A stretch of DNA of 64,000 nucleotides, from positions 6,466,489-6,530,488 of the forward strand of contig NC_133498.1 of NCBI RefSeq assembly GCF_025370935.1, written 5' to 3'. The stretch is from Choristoneura fumiferana. Taxonomy: Eukaryota > Arthropoda > Insecta > Lepidoptera > Tortricidae. Shown piece by piece: positions 38,995 to 50,950 of this stretch (positions within the stretch are counted from its first letter, which is position 1; the number at the start of each line of letters is the position of its first letter). The translations under genes and the position numbers were made by a program. Below the pieces are notes generated by a model, which did not search any database, was not told the DNA's origin, and saw nothing but the letters and a program-made list of their open reading frames with translations.

Positions 38995-40054
38995 AAAAAA
39001 AAAAAAATCAAAATCATTTATTTCAGTAAATAGCCGCAATGGGCACTTTACACATTTTTTAAAACTACCAGCGCTTTCGGAAAGACCATCATTGCCAAGA
39101 AGAATGCGCCGCAAGAACTTGGCAGAAAGTCATTTTTTCAACATAAAAATAATTACAAATAAAATACTTAAAAAACTACAGTATACAATGAAATAAAAGA
39201 AAATACAAAATAATAATAATAATAATACAGGGATGTATGGGGTCCCTTAGTTACAAAAACAACTCTAATATAATCTACATTCAGTGGAAGTGTAGACTGC
39301 TTCCACCGTCATAAATTAAAAATAATAATAATTATAATAATAATAATTTAATTCTGAAATTTACATTTCAGTCAAGTAACCATTAAACTTTTGGATTCTG
39401 AAGGCAAGCTCACGTCTGCCGCCCCAAAGTTAGCCACACGAACTCATGTCATGCTCTGAAAGCAGAGCGGTACCGAGTGCATGGTATTGCTTCCGTTCCC
39501 ATAAAGCTCTATGGGATCGTCTTGGGAGCTTCGACGTCGCGGGCCTGTGACTAGAAATTAAACTAAAAAATATACACGTTTAAAATCCATAAGCTTAACA
39601 ATATACAGCCTTAAATATAGCAAGGGATGTATAAAGTCCCTGAGTTAATAATAAAATACTATATAGCAAGGGGATGTAGAAAGTCCCTGAGTTAACAATA
39701 AATAAATTCCTAATCTAAAAATTCAGAGATGTATATAGTCTCTGAATGTCAAAGTAAACTAATTTAATTAACCAAATTATACAATCTTCAGAGGTGTTAA
39801 AAAGCCTCCAATGTCAAAAACTTAAAATAATTATTAAAATAAAGAAATGGAGATGTATAAGGTCTCCAATGTCAAACCAATAAATATTTTTAAATTAAAT
39901 TCTGCAACGTGGACAACGGCAACAAACCAGAAACTAGACACGAAAATGCGCCCGGACACTGCAAGTCACACTTCACAACACTTATTTATACACGACATAA
40001 AACACACCACATACACAAACACGAATACATCACATCACCACATCAACATCAACA
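38995..40054 (-). mobile_element. Non-LTR retrotransposon 3' end, present only in block 1
   Basis: Bounded by TCTC at 38991-38994 and 40055-40058. Block 2 has the empty site with a single TCTC. The left edge is an A run followed by TCAAAATCATTTATTTCAG, the reversed tail of the element. CATCATTGCCAAGAAGAATG and CGCCGCAAGAACTTGGCAG also occur at 52680-52740. No reverse-transcriptase motif is visible, so this is mostly 3' UTR. Confidence 0.85.
39229..39875. repeat. Series of six short hairpins with a shared loop
   Basis: Stem-loops near 39229, 39623, 39670, 39721, 39790 and 39848 share a ~9-nt loop of the type TGTATAAAG. Stems differ but stay paired: AGGGA/TCCCT, GGGA/TCCC, ATTCAGAGA/TCTCTGAAT, GAGG/CCTC and TGGAGA/TCTCCA. 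They lie in the 3' region of the block 1 retrotransposon insertion. Confidence 0.7.
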
Positions 40055-40174
40055 TCTCTGTTATCGTGTCTCCGCTATACAAGGTACTAAGTAGTTGTTA
40101 TGCATGTATGTGTTTTTTTTCTGTATTCCTGTTCTCTGTGTCACTTAGTATTTGTGGTGTACAATAAGATTCAT

Positions 40175-40268
40175 TGTATTTTATTGTATTGTATTTATCT
40201 CAACGTCTCTCTAGTTCCATGCTTAAGGTTTGCCAGAGAGCGATGGAGCGCAGCATACTAGGTGTAAA
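40175..40268 (+). pseudogene. LINE C-terminal fragment cut by the gap
   Basis: The plus strand encodes RLSSSMLKVCQRAMERSILG and is then interrupted by the gap. The same start continues at 48182 in block 2. Confidence 0.75.
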
Positions 40269-40368
40269 NNNNNNNNNNNNNNNNNNNNNNNNNNNNNNNN
40301 NNNNNNNNNNNNNNNNNNNNNNNNNNNNNNNNNNNNNNNNNNNNNNNNNNNNNNNNNNNNNNNNNNNN
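40269..40368. other. Assembly gap of exactly 100 N
   Basis: One hundred unknown bases. Exactly 100 N is a common placeholder for a join of unknown size. The sequence on either side belongs to the two ends of the same duplicated block. Confidence 0.99.
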
Positions 40369-43300
40369 TGTTGCTCCGTTTCGACGTGAAAGACGGACAA
40401 ACATACAACACACACTTTCGCATTTAAAATATTAAGTATGGATGTATGTGTTGAAATTGTATAATATTAAATTGAAATAAATTAGTTACTAACCGTTACC
40501 TGCGACTCCGTCCGCGTAGTTTATTTACCGCTATCCCGGGAGAACTACGCAATTTTTCGGGATAAAAACCATCCCATGTCCTTCCCCAGGACTCAAACTA
40601 TCTATATACCGAATTTCATCTAAATCGGTTCAGTGGTTTAGACGTGATGCAGTTACAAACAGACAAACAGACTTACAAACTTTCGCATTTATAATATTAG
40701 TGGGATGTTTGTAAAATTTGGCAGTATTTTTTTTGTACTTATTTTAAAGACATTTGCCGCTTTTATCTTGATCGCATTCAAGATGGCTATCCTACGACAT
40801 TTAAACCATCTTACAGTTACGGTCCCGCAAATTTTCTAGCCAATAACTCATTAAAAATACCACCAGAACGTTTATCGATCATCACTTCATCACTATCATA
40901 ATTAAAATCTTTTAATTTTGCCAAGGTCGCGCATAAATCAGGCGCAAGCGTAAAAAATCATGTTGGCATACTTTATCGCTAAATGATCTTTTTGAGTGGT
41001 GCCAGTAATAAGCGAAAGACTGCATATAACAATATTCAATACTCAATACTTTATTGCACATTAGTACATTGTGTCTTAAGGGCGGTAAACAAGGAATTAC
41101 GAACGAGAGTCTATTAGAAGCCCGAAGTCGAAGACTGAGGGCTTTAATGAGTCGATGTTCGTAATTCTAGTACCGCCCGTGCGACATACAATGTTTTTCA
41201 TCACATTTGCGAGTAAAATTGTATATTTGTAAAAGAAAAACTAATATTTATTCCGCGCCGCCCCACCCCACGTAGCATGTGCCCGACCTGCGCGCGCCGC
41301 GCTCCTGCACGCCATGCAGTATCACACTCATTTACTCATTTACCGACCTTGGGCTTCATGACATGAAAATTAGTACGGGCAATGACTCATTTACCGACCA
41401 CGGGTTTCATGGCAAGCACATTAAGGTCGAGGGTTTCATTTGGGGGGTTGCAACCAAGGCAGCCTGCATGTTACGACACTGTTTGAGCAAGTGTGATGAA
41501 AAACGGTTTTACAGGTGGTGTGACTTAAACTTATCACATTATGTACCCTGTTGGGCGCAGAAATTAAGACTACAATTACAAAATTAATATTTTTTAGTAT
41601 AAATATTACTATTATATTAATTGCAGGTGGTAGGACCTAACCTTGTGCAAGGTCCGCCCGGATTGCTACCACCATCTTGCTCGCTAATCCTGCTGTGCTT
41701 GCACTGTTGTGTTTCGGCGTGGAGAGTAAGGCAGCCGGTGAAATTACTGGCACTTGAGGTATCCCATCTTAGGCCTCTAGGTTGGCAACGCATCTGCAAT
41801 CCCCCTGGTGTTGCAGGTGTCTATGGGCGGTGGTGATCTCTTATCATCAGGAGACCCACTTGCTCGTTTGCCATCCAGTTGAATAAAAAAAAATTACATA
41901 GATTATTATTTTTATTGCTTATTATTTTATTTTATTACATTGATATATTTGCATTCCATACATACTATAATTTATCTTCTAAATATTGTTGAACACTGTA
42001 ATATGATTTTTTAATTAACAGTTGTTAAAAACAGCAGTTGTATAAAAGCTGTTGATGTTTTAACTAGCCGTTACCCGCGACTCCGTCCGTATAGAATTCG
42101 GTTTTCACTTTCCCGCGGGAACTATGCAATTTTTCGGTATAAAAATTGTCCTATGTCCTTCCCCGGGACTCAAACTATCTGTATACCGAATTTCATCTGA
42201 ATCGGTTCAGCGGTTTAGACGTGATGAAGTAACAAACAAACAAACAGACTTACAAACTTTCGCATTTATTATATTAGTGGGAATTAGTGGGATTATTTGG
42301 TCGTGTTACATTAAACACCCGATAAGTATTATTTTTTATTTATCTATCTATCTATCTAATCTGTCTCTCTATCTATCTAATACCTTTAAACGGGGAATTT
42401 CGGGAATCTCGGAAACGGCTGCAACGATTTCGATGAAATTAACGATATTAAACAATAAACAAAGATTTTAACAACTTGTAACAGTTGACCCGGAATAGAC
42501 AATAATTTACGACCTGATAATTTGTGTCCTTATGGAAAATTACACGAGGGTATGAAAAACACGTACGTTATTTTTGTACAGTTTGGGTCGACAAATACTC
42601 GGTCTTATTTAACTGTACAAAAATAAAGGTTAGTAAACCGCTTTTGATTTTTTCCATTCAATATTGGGCCACACATACAAAGTGGTTATTCGAGAGATCT
42701 TTCATACATAAACTTATTAACGACGTGAACTTTCGTAAGTTACTGGACAACCGTAAATAAAACAGACAGACGCACATACAGTCATAAGCTGGATTAATTT
42801 GACTCGGCATTTAAAACGGGAAAGTTAAAGAAACCGATCCGATTTTAATACTCTTGCGCATTAAAGTTATATTATAAATGCGAAAGTATGTCTGTCTGTT
42901 ATCTCTTCACGCTTAAACCGCTAAACCGATTTAAATGAAATTTGGTATGGAGATAGTTTGATACCCCGGGTAGAAAAGTGTTTATCCCGGAAAATTCCCG
43001 CGAGATAGCGTTAAATAATTCTTCGCAGACATACCTAGTTGCGAGAAAAAGCTTTATTTTTGAACCCCCAATGCAAAAAGAGGGGTGTTACTCGTATAAG
43101 TTTGACCGTTATGTGTGTCTGTTTGTGTGTGTGTCTGTCTGTGGCACCGTAGCTCTTGCACGGGTGAACTGATTAGAATGCGTTTTTTTATTTGAAATCA
43201 GGTTTTCTAGCGATGGTTCTTAGACATAATATGTTTCATCAAAATTGGTTTAGCTGTTTTTGACATATTGAACTTTGAAGTCGGGGCTTTTCCAACTTTT

Positions 43301-44530
43301 TGTTAGTTAGGTTATATACATAGTATACATTTTTTTATGCGCCAGAGGGGGGCAAATAAGCATGAGGTGACCCCAATGAGAAGCAATCACCGCCGCGCTC
43401 CGCAACACACAACCTACCCGTACTTACCTCGTCGGTATCTGTATGACTGTCATACTGGTATTGGTACCGTGGTACAGTCAACGTCATAAATAAGTGATCA
43501 CTTTTGTACCTTGTCACCTTAACGTCATGTTTGAAAGAAAAGCCACACAAAATCATGTAACGACTGAAAGCGACAAGGTACAAAAGTAATCACTTATTTA
43601 TGTATGACGTTAACTTACCAATACTAGTGCGACAGTCATACATATACATGTAAACATATAGATAGGAAGCATTCTTATGAAAAATGTAATAATAAGTTTT
43701 TGTTTAAAAATTAGTAGGTACTAAATTTTTTTTGGGGGAGGCCTATGTCAGCAGTGTGTAGCAGTGGACGTCTTTCGGCTGACATGATGATGATGATGAT
43801 GAAGTTTTTTTTGCTGACTGTACTCATCCATAGCAACTTACATCTATAAAATTTCAACTAAGTAGGTACCTACTATACAAGTGTACAAAAATGTACTCGC
43901 AGAATTTGAGGCAAACAAACAGATTAAGGTGAAGTTAAATAAAGACCTATAGAAAGTGCATGCAGCGACAAAAATATTTAAAAGTAGGTATTAATATTAA
44001 TAAAAAGAATCAATAAAAAATCCCCAACGTGTCGGATGCTCAAAGCTGTGCACATTTTGATGCGGTTTTCACGGATTAAGTGTTATTAAGGCGAACGTTA
44101 AAATTGCTGTGTAATGTATCGACGAATTTAATGTGTGACTGAGAGTGCGGAGGGTTCCGTGAACATGTTATTTTTATTTGAATTCTATTATAAGATTTTA
44201 TAAGATCAACAATAACATTTCTCTGTCATAGTTTTTACAAAAAAATCGTTTATCGCATTCACTGCGACCTGACTTCCACAGGTGCCACCGACGCATATAA
44301 TTATGACAGCGGCACTGGGCGATGTTCCGAAAAGGCATATATGTGTTGGTGGCAGTGGATGCGTTATCGCTATCCCGCTGTAATTGTAAAAACTATACTA
44401 TGTCCTTCCCGTGGTTTAAAGTTTTAAACTGTCTGCATACCAAATTCCCTCCAAATCGTTGTAGCATTTTAAGCGGAATAAGGTAACAGACAGTTACTTT
44501 TGTATTTATAACGTCAACAAGGGCGATTAA

Positions 44531-44668
44531 GGTGCTGTCTCACCATTCATTGATTACTGTTAACTGACGGTTAAATGTGATGCCGTCTCTATTTGTTTTG
44601 TTCGAATAGACGGAGACGGCATCACATTCAACTGTCTAACACTAATCATTGGATGGTGAAACAGCCCC
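44531..44668. mobile_element. PIF/Harbinger-like MITE with TAA duplication (block 2)
   Basis: Counterpart of 34768-34903. GGTGCTGTCTCACCATTCAT to TGGATGGTGAAACAGCCCC with TAA on both sides. A few bases of the right arm are deleted relative to block 1. Confidence 0.83.
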
Positions 44669-45019
44669 TAAATGTTTTTCATCATTATATCAACCGTAGG
44701 ACGACTAAAGTTTATTCATAATTGAAGTGATAAAAGTAATTATTGCTAATGAAAACAGATTGACTAAGCAGATCTATAAAAGAGCGTGAATGGGAACGCT
44801 GGGAGAGGAAGGCCTAGACGAACGTACCACGATCAAATCGGGGACGTTCTGAAGAAAGGTCGGGTCAGGAGTACTATAAACCGACGTGCATGGATGAAAA
44901 GATTGATGAATGTAGAGGAAGCGAGAGTTGTATGCCAGAATCGTAGCAAGCGGAAGGATGTAGTCTCTGCCTACCCCGTTGAGAAAGAGGCGTGATTTTA
45001 TGTATGTATGTATGTATTA

Positions 45020-45305
45020 CACATACACAAAGCCCGACATAGCCCGTAGAATTGCGAAACTGAAGTGGCAATGGGCGGGGCACACTGCTCGCAGGACTGA
45101 TGGCCGATGGGGTCCAAAGGTTCTCGAATGGCGTCCGCGGACCGGGAGACGAGCTGTCGGTAGGCCTCCAACAAGATGGAGCGACGACCTGGTTAAGATC
45201 GCGGGATCGCGGTGGATGCGGAAAGCACAAGACCGGTCTGAGTGGAGAGCCTTAGGGGAGGCCTATGTCCAGCAGTGGACGTCTTTCGGCTGGCATGATG
45301 ATGTA
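45020..45305 (+). pseudogene. LINE C-terminus (RWSDDLVKIAGSRW type), block 2
   Basis: Same content as 36002-36290: IAKLKWQWAGHTARRTDGRW, VLEWRPRTGRRAVGRPPTR and SEWRALGEAYVQQWTSFG, then out into GATGATG. It is a dead 5'-truncated copy. Confidence 0.87.
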
Positions 45306-45844
45306 TGTATTGCTAATAACTTGGAAAATTAAGCTTTTTGTTTCGATTTGGCAGTTGGGCCGACTTAGTAAGTTTTCGCTCTATATACGGGGACGATATC
45401 CTGAATACTTTACAGTTTAAAAAAAAAATCGTTCATCCATATGAAACAGTTGGGAAATATTTTGGTTGCAAAGCCAGGATCTTCATTATAATAATAATTA
45501 GGATATTATACCAATTGAAGTTTTGCTACTGAACCCTAAGCGTGAAGTAACGCGCAAAAAAAAATCGGGGTCAAAATACCTTGAATGCAGAGCTAACACA
45601 CGTCATAACATATTTTAACACTTAATGTGATTATAAAAGGCCCCCCACAGTGGCGAATGTTCGTTCTAAAGTGTTAATTTGATACAATTTTTGTAAATAA
45701 ACAAGTTTTTTTAATTAAAGACAATATCTTTGAGAGGGCTCTCTTATTTTGAGAGGAGCACTGGAACGTATATAGGTTGATATGATGACACCAAAGTAAC
45801 CACCGATAGCTGAGCCGAGACTTTTTGTACCAGTATCTATGTAT

Positions 45845-46588
45845 TTATTATATATTATTGCTGACTTTAATAGCATTATTTCGTAAGGCCTTATTTTATG
45901 GTGATCTGCTGCAGACATTGAGTCAATTTTTATCTTACAAAAGAGAGCAATTAAAAAGAGCAATTTATAATTAGAAGCCGCGTGAATCTTTAAGATCTTT
46001 TTTTAAGGAAACAGGTATCCTAACCCTGCCGTCGCTTTATGTTTTTGAAATAATCATGTATGTAAGGAAGAACATATACGATTTTCCCACTAACGTCGAT
46101 AAGCCAAAGGCTACTAGAAGCACAGGGAAGCTTAAAGTTCCATCTTACAGACTGGCTAAAACCAAAAAGTCGTTTCTGGGAAATTATATACGTTTATTAT
46201 ATATACGTTTTTATAATAAAATTCCAAAAAATATGTTAAATGAAACTGATACAAAATTCAGATCTATTGTCAAGAAGACACTAATATCAAAGGCATATTA
46301 TAAAGTTAATGATTATTTGGAAATAATTCCGATCCGCATTAGCGATCCCTTCAAATAGCGAACCTACTGTGTTAAAAATAAAGTTGTGTTAAATACTTGG
46401 GATGTATACATATCATTTAATAATATTGTAAATCTGTTTAAAAAAAATATACCTCGTTGAGTTTCTTGCCGGATTCTTCTCAGAAGAGGTTTTTCCGAAC
46501 CGGTGGTAGTTTTTTTTGACATTCATAAGTGCTTGTTATAGCCTAAATTGAATAAAGATATTTTGACTTTGACTTTGATATTTTGACG
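45845..46588 (+). pseudogene. Jockey-like LINE end, block 2
   Basis: Counterpart of 36799-37552. It has an extra AAAGAG and a frame change near 45950, an in-frame stop near TTATAATTAG, and a duplicated ATATACGTTT near 46186-46210. The 100-codon open part (MYVRKNIYDFPTNVDKPKAT and RFYNKIPKNMLNETDTKFRS) is better preserved than in block 1. Confidence 0.85.
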
Positions 46589-48169
46589 ATCGGATGACCA
46601 AGTGGTTATAGAACCTGACTACGAAGCTTGAGGTCCCGGGTTCGATTCCCGGCCGGGGCAGATATTTGTATGAATAATACAAATGTTTGTTCTCGGGTCT
46701 TGGATGTTTAATATATATTTAAGTATGTATTTATCTATATAAGTATGTTTATCCGTTGCCTAGTATCCATAACTAGTACAAGCTTTGCTAAGTTTAGAAC
46801 TAGATCAATTGGTGTCAAGTGTCCCATGATATTTACTTATTTTGTCTGTATTTTTCTAACCTATAGTATTATTGCTGTTAGAAAGCCCACACAGCTCTTT
46901 GCGTTTGTGCTTTGCATAATTGCGACAAATGATGATGATGGTGATAATCTATATAAATTGCTGCCAAGTTAAAGGGATTTGATGACTGTTTTGACATTGC
47001 TTATTAAATGGTTTATAAGTACCTTTACAAGTTCATATGTGGCACCCAGTGAAACCCTGTCGCAGGGAGCTCCTACTGTCGTTATCAAGATTTTTTGTTA
47101 TTACGACAAATGCTGATTGCGATAGGGTTCTACCAAGTTTCACCCATAAGCTTGTCAAGCAATACTCGAAGTATGGTAATGTGTCGCTTAGAAGTCTAGA
47201 CAACACAAATCTTTTATCCACTACACACCATTGTGTAAATCCATACTAATTATTATAAATGCGAAAGGGTGTGTTTGTGTTTGTATGTTTGTCCGTCTTT
47301 AGGTCGAAACGGAGCGACGGATCGACGTGATTTTCGGCATTGAAATAGTTTATGGGCCAATAGTGATAGGCACTTTTTATCCCGGAAAATGCACAGTTCC
47401 CGAGGGAACAGCGCGCGATAACCGGATTCCGTGCGGACGAGGCCGCGGGCAAAAGCTAGTTTTATTGTATTTTATACCAAATTCTATAAGTTCTATACTT
47501 AATAGGTATACTTATTATTATAAGGAAGTAAAGTTTGTGAGTTTGTACGGGGTAATCCCTGGATCTACTAAACCATTTTAGATGTAATTTGGTATACAGA
47601 TAGTCCTATCCCGGAAAATTGCATAAGTGGCATGGATGGAGTCGCGGGCTACAGCTAGTAGTGAATAAATGTAATCTTTCTTCATCTTCTTATTCAACGA
47701 TCGACTGTACCTGTAATAGTACCTATAATATCACACAGCACTATACGGTGTCAACTGTTGAAAACTGCGTTAGAGCGAGAGCGCGCGAGCGAGATGGCGT
47801 GTGAAGGTGTAAAGATGGAACACGAAAGTGACGCGAGCTTTAGTGATGTGCGTCAATCTATTTGAGTAGGTATCGATAGATTTTGAAATGTCTGTATTCT
47901 GTCACGTGACCCAGGAGACATAAGTGATACACTTGCTGAGAAAAATGTTTGCAATATATAGGTACTAAGTATTTATTCGTAGTTATACATGTATTCAGGC
48001 ATAGCATCTGCATGGAGAGAGACCTCTCTGTTATCGTGTCTCCACTATACATGTTACTAAAGTAGTTGTTATGCATGTATGTGTGATTTTTTTCTGTATT
48101 CCTGTTTTCTGTGTCACTTAGTATTTGGTGTACAATAAAGATTCATTGTATTTTATTATATTGTATGTA

Positions 48170-48475
48170 TCTCAACGTCTCTCTAGGTCCATGCTTAAGG
48201 TTTGCCAGAGAGCGACGGAGCGCAGCATAGGACAGATAGAATCCGAAACACTACGCTACGCTCAAAAACACATAGCCGACGTTGGGAAAGAGACTGCTAA
48301 GCTGAAGTGGGACAGGGCTGGACACGTTTGTCGCATGCACCCACAGAAGTGGGCTCACACAGTCACTTGGTGGGAACCGGAGGACGGCCATCGATGGCGA
48401 GGCAGACCGAAGAATGGCGGGACAATTTTGATGCAAGGGATTGGCCTGACATTGCGCTGGACCTACCTATCTTAA
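48170..48475 (+). pseudogene. LINE C-terminal fragment (LKWDRAGHVCRM type)
   Basis: It encodes MLKVCQRATERSIGQIESET, RYAQKHIADVGKETAKLKWD, RAGHVCRMHPQKWAHTVTWW and a RRGRP-like block (RWRGRPKNGG), and ends at a stop. This is the C-terminus of a non-LTR reverse transcriptase. Compared with block 1, which reads SILGV before the gap, about 3-4 codons differ at SIGQ. Confidence 0.82.
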
Positions 48476-48806
48476 CGCTTGTCAAATGTTTATTATTTTT
48501 GTAAAACAAAGAATTTACATAGGTATAACGTTTACTAAGCATCGATAGTCTATAACTCTGTGGGTCCACCCGCACATCCCTAAAGGTCACGGCCCGCCGT
48601 CTACAAACGGGTTCCTCGGTACATCGCCGCTAAATAATATCCTCGCACAGAAAAATAAAGCGTCTGGCATAAAAGGAATCAACTCACTTGCCTTTAAAAC
48701 AAGTGCCGGTCGCATCTACGCGCCGAAGGTTCCGTGACATCTGTACAAGCGAACTTAAATTTTTCGGCAAATTTCTGCTTATATGCATATAACTGCGTGC
48801 ATGTAG
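48476..48806. other. No gene seen
   Basis: Unassigned sequence following the end of the duplicated block. Confidence 0.4.
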
Positions 48807-48809
48807 GTA

Positions 48810-48958
48810 CCATCAGCCAAATATGTGGTCTAAATACACCATTCATAAAACAATAATGCCAATAGACGTGTCTGTCAACTTGAAAGTTCGACTTTAGCGA
48901 CATATTCATTTGATAGGAACTTGTTTAAAAATTGATAGACCACTTATTTGGCTGATGG
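48810..48958. mobile_element. TA-flanked MITE (CCATCAGCCAAATA ends), intact
   Basis: CCATCAGCCAAATATGTGG faces CCACTTATTTGGCTGATGG, with TA at 48808-48809 and 48959-48960. 149 bp, non-coding, Tc1/mariner-like by its target site. An interrupted relative is at 26375. Confidence 0.82.
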
Positions 48959-48960
48959 TA

Positions 48961-49703
48961 TTATTTAATCAGTGTTTATGTGCAGATTTTTTAGACATTT
49001 AAAGGCTTAAGTTGGTGTAGTTTAATTTACTTAGATGGTAAACATAGGTCACTCAATGATTAGGGACGTCGTTCAATAATGATAATAATAATAATAAATT
49101 TATTTCAGACCAAGGATCCATATTATTGTTAGTATAGTTTAATGCCTAGCTAAAACCGTATTAAAAAGTAAAATAAATGAAGTTGTCAGGATCTATCTAA
49201 AACTTCGGAATCATATCAGTAACTCTCACGGAGTCGCAAATATCCATTGGTGGCGGAAACTGTTTCTTCAGGAGACACTTACTCTTCTTTAATACTTAAT
49301 TTGTCCTGCAGATTCGAAACAAAGTGGCTAAGTGTAAAAGAAAACCCAAGTGGTTCTTTAAAAGTTTTTTTTTATGAGTTAGGGTACCCTAATAATAAAA
49401 ATAGTGTCTGGCATAAAACAAATCTCACACGCTTTTGAAAAAACACAGAGTTCGCTCAATGGAAGGAATTTTGATAGAATGAACGTTGAATTTGAAAAGG
49501 ATTCGAAAACAAATAGCATAGGTTTGTTTTTAAATTTTATGAATCATCACTTTTGGTATTTGGTATTTTTGGTTTGAAAAGGGGTTTATTCGTGGCTATG
49601 TTTTTTATGTTTTTATTTTGTTGTAACTTAAGCTATATAATGTTGTTTGGGAGTGACTAACTACCGCCTGCTAGCAGAAGTATCGATGTTTATGCCTAAA
49701 GTA
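48961..49703. other. No gene seen
   Basis: AT-rich with an (AAT)n run near 49081-49098. The 63-codon open frame at 49247-49438 has no domain. Confidence 0.4.
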
Positions 49704-49810
49704 CAAAGTCAAAGTCAAAGTATCTTTATTTGTCAACATAGGTGGTTACAATATACGCAAGGTGTCACAATGTAATTGGTATCACTATGTTTCCCACAGG
49801 CATACAAATA
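49704..49810 (-). mobile_element. LINE 3' tail fragment
   Basis: (AAAGTC)n, then GTATCTTTATTTGTCAACAT and CACTATGTTTCCCACAGGCA. This is the reversed 3' end of a LINE related to, but different from, the Jockey-like tails. Confidence 0.6.
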
Positions 49811-49862
49811 ATTTGCAAGTTTAAAACTCATGTAAAACTATAAAATTAAAATCGTCAAAAAA

Positions 49863-49945
49863 AATCATCATCATCATCATTCCAGCCTATATATGTCCCA
49901 CTGCTGGGCATAGGCCTCCTCTCAGAACAAGAGAGCTCTCAAAAA
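49863..49945 (-). mobile_element. SINE-1 tail fragment
   Basis: ATCATCATCATCATTCCAGC, then CCCACTGCTGGGCATAGGCC and TCTCAGAACAAGAG. Only the 3' end is present. Confidence 0.82.
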
Positions 49946-50014
49946 AAAATGAAAGTAGTTAATTACATTGATAAAATAAAAATAAAAAACAAATATGTGT
50001 CAAACCAAATAAAC

Positions 50015-50180
50015 ACGGAGCACGAAGAATTTCCCGCAATGACCTTCACTACTTGTCTCTGTCACTCGCGCGTGAATATATGACATCGCATTCGTAAAAA
50101 ATTATGTGTGCGAGCGCAACGGCAAATATTTTCGCGCGCGCGATAGGAAAGGTCATTGTACGTAATTTTTCGTCCTCCGC
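50015..50180. mobile_element. Short TIR element (GGAGNACGAANAATTTC ends)
   Basis: CACGGAGCACGAAGAATTTC and CAATGACCTT at the left face AAGGTCATTG and ATTTTTCGTCCTCCGC at the right. The centre is GC-rich (CGCGCGCGCG). Confidence 0.7.
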
Positions 50181-50196
50181 GACCGGACTTTAGCTA

Positions 50197-50950
50197 TTAA
50201 ACCCCAAAGCAAAAAGAGGGGTGTTAATATAAGTTCGACGCTAATGTCTATCCGTCTGTCTGTCTGTGGCATCGTAGCTCTAAACAGATGGACCGATTAC
50301 GACACAGTTATTTACCCCATGTAGTATGCAAAATAAATATTTTCTTTGCGGTAGTTCTTAGCAATGTTTCATAAAAATTGGTTCAGCCGTTTTTGAGATA
50401 TTGAACTTTGAAATGATAATATCGGGGGATTTTCTACTTTTCTATGTTGGTTAGGTTAGGTTAAAAAGTTAGGTTAGGTTAAGAAGATAAGTTAGGTTAA
50501 AGTCAGGTTAGGTTAAAAAGTTAGGTTAGGATAAAAAATGTTAAAAAGTTGGAGTGCTAAAAAGACTTCTATTTTTATTTCAGAAGCTTATTACGAGGGC
50601 ACTTCGAAATGAAAAAGATGTTTTTCAAGTTTTCCAAGTTATGCATAATATTCGATTGGATATTTAATTATACCTACAGGATGATCTCGCAGCGGGCGAT
50701 CAGTTACTCAACGCTAAGTTGTGCTGTGCTGACGAAATGTACAGTCAGCAGAAAAAAAATATGTATTTTTATTATTTTTTTTAATTAACCTAACCTAACC
50801 TTGGAAACCTTTTTTAACCGCTGTCATTTCAGTTTCAAAGTTCAATATCTCAAAAACTGCTAAATCGACTTTAATCAAAAGTAGCTAGGAACCATCGCAT
50901 GGAAACTCGTTTTTACGTAAAAAAGTCTGCTACTTGGCCTGTTTGCATAT
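50197..50950. repeat. Two family A repeats in opposite orientation, with TTAGG-like runs
   Basis: The plus copy runs TTAAACCCCAAAGC to irregular GGTTAGGTTAAAAAGTTAGG repeats (50440-50530). The minus copy runs TTAACCTAACCTAACC (50782) through AAAGTTCAATATCTCAAAAA. They are separated by about 250 bp of other sequence. Confidence 0.65.

Larger units (their letters stand above)
29952..40268 (+). repeat. Duplication block 1 (first copy of a ~7.9-10.3 kb segment)
   Basis: Aligns collinearly and in the same orientation with 40369-48229. It contains, in order: two family 2 Helitrons, a TIR element, a family B repeat, a family A repeat, a TIR element, a PIF-like MITE, two LINE C-termini, a Jockey-like LINE end, SINE-2, a family 1 Helitron and a Helitron end. 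Three segments (33290-33907, 34948-35689, 38995-40054) are absent from block 2 and account for nearly all of the 2.45-kb length difference. The block ends exactly at the assembly gap. Confidence 0.93.
40369..48229 (+). repeat. Duplication block 2
   Basis: Collinear copy of 29952-40268 without its three extra segments. Contents: family 2 Helitrons 40488-40705 and 42064-42282, TIR structures about 41070-41506, family B 41623-41890, family A 43064-43315, TIR element 43441-43641, PIF-like MITE 44531-44668, LINE C-termini about 44740-44995 and 45020-45305, Jockey-like end about 45845-46588, SINE-2 46592-46838, family 1 Helitron 47240-47459, Helitron end to 47658. Scattered substitutions and small indels separate it from block 1, roughly a few percent by eye. 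Confidence 0.93.

Noticed and set aside
50440..50530. TTAGG-like repeats suggesting an interstitial telomere
   Set aside because: The run is irregular (GGTTAGGTTAAAAAGTTAGG) and belongs to the end of a family A repeat. Similar GGTTAGGTTA occurs at other family A copies. True insect telomere tracts would be regular TTAGG.
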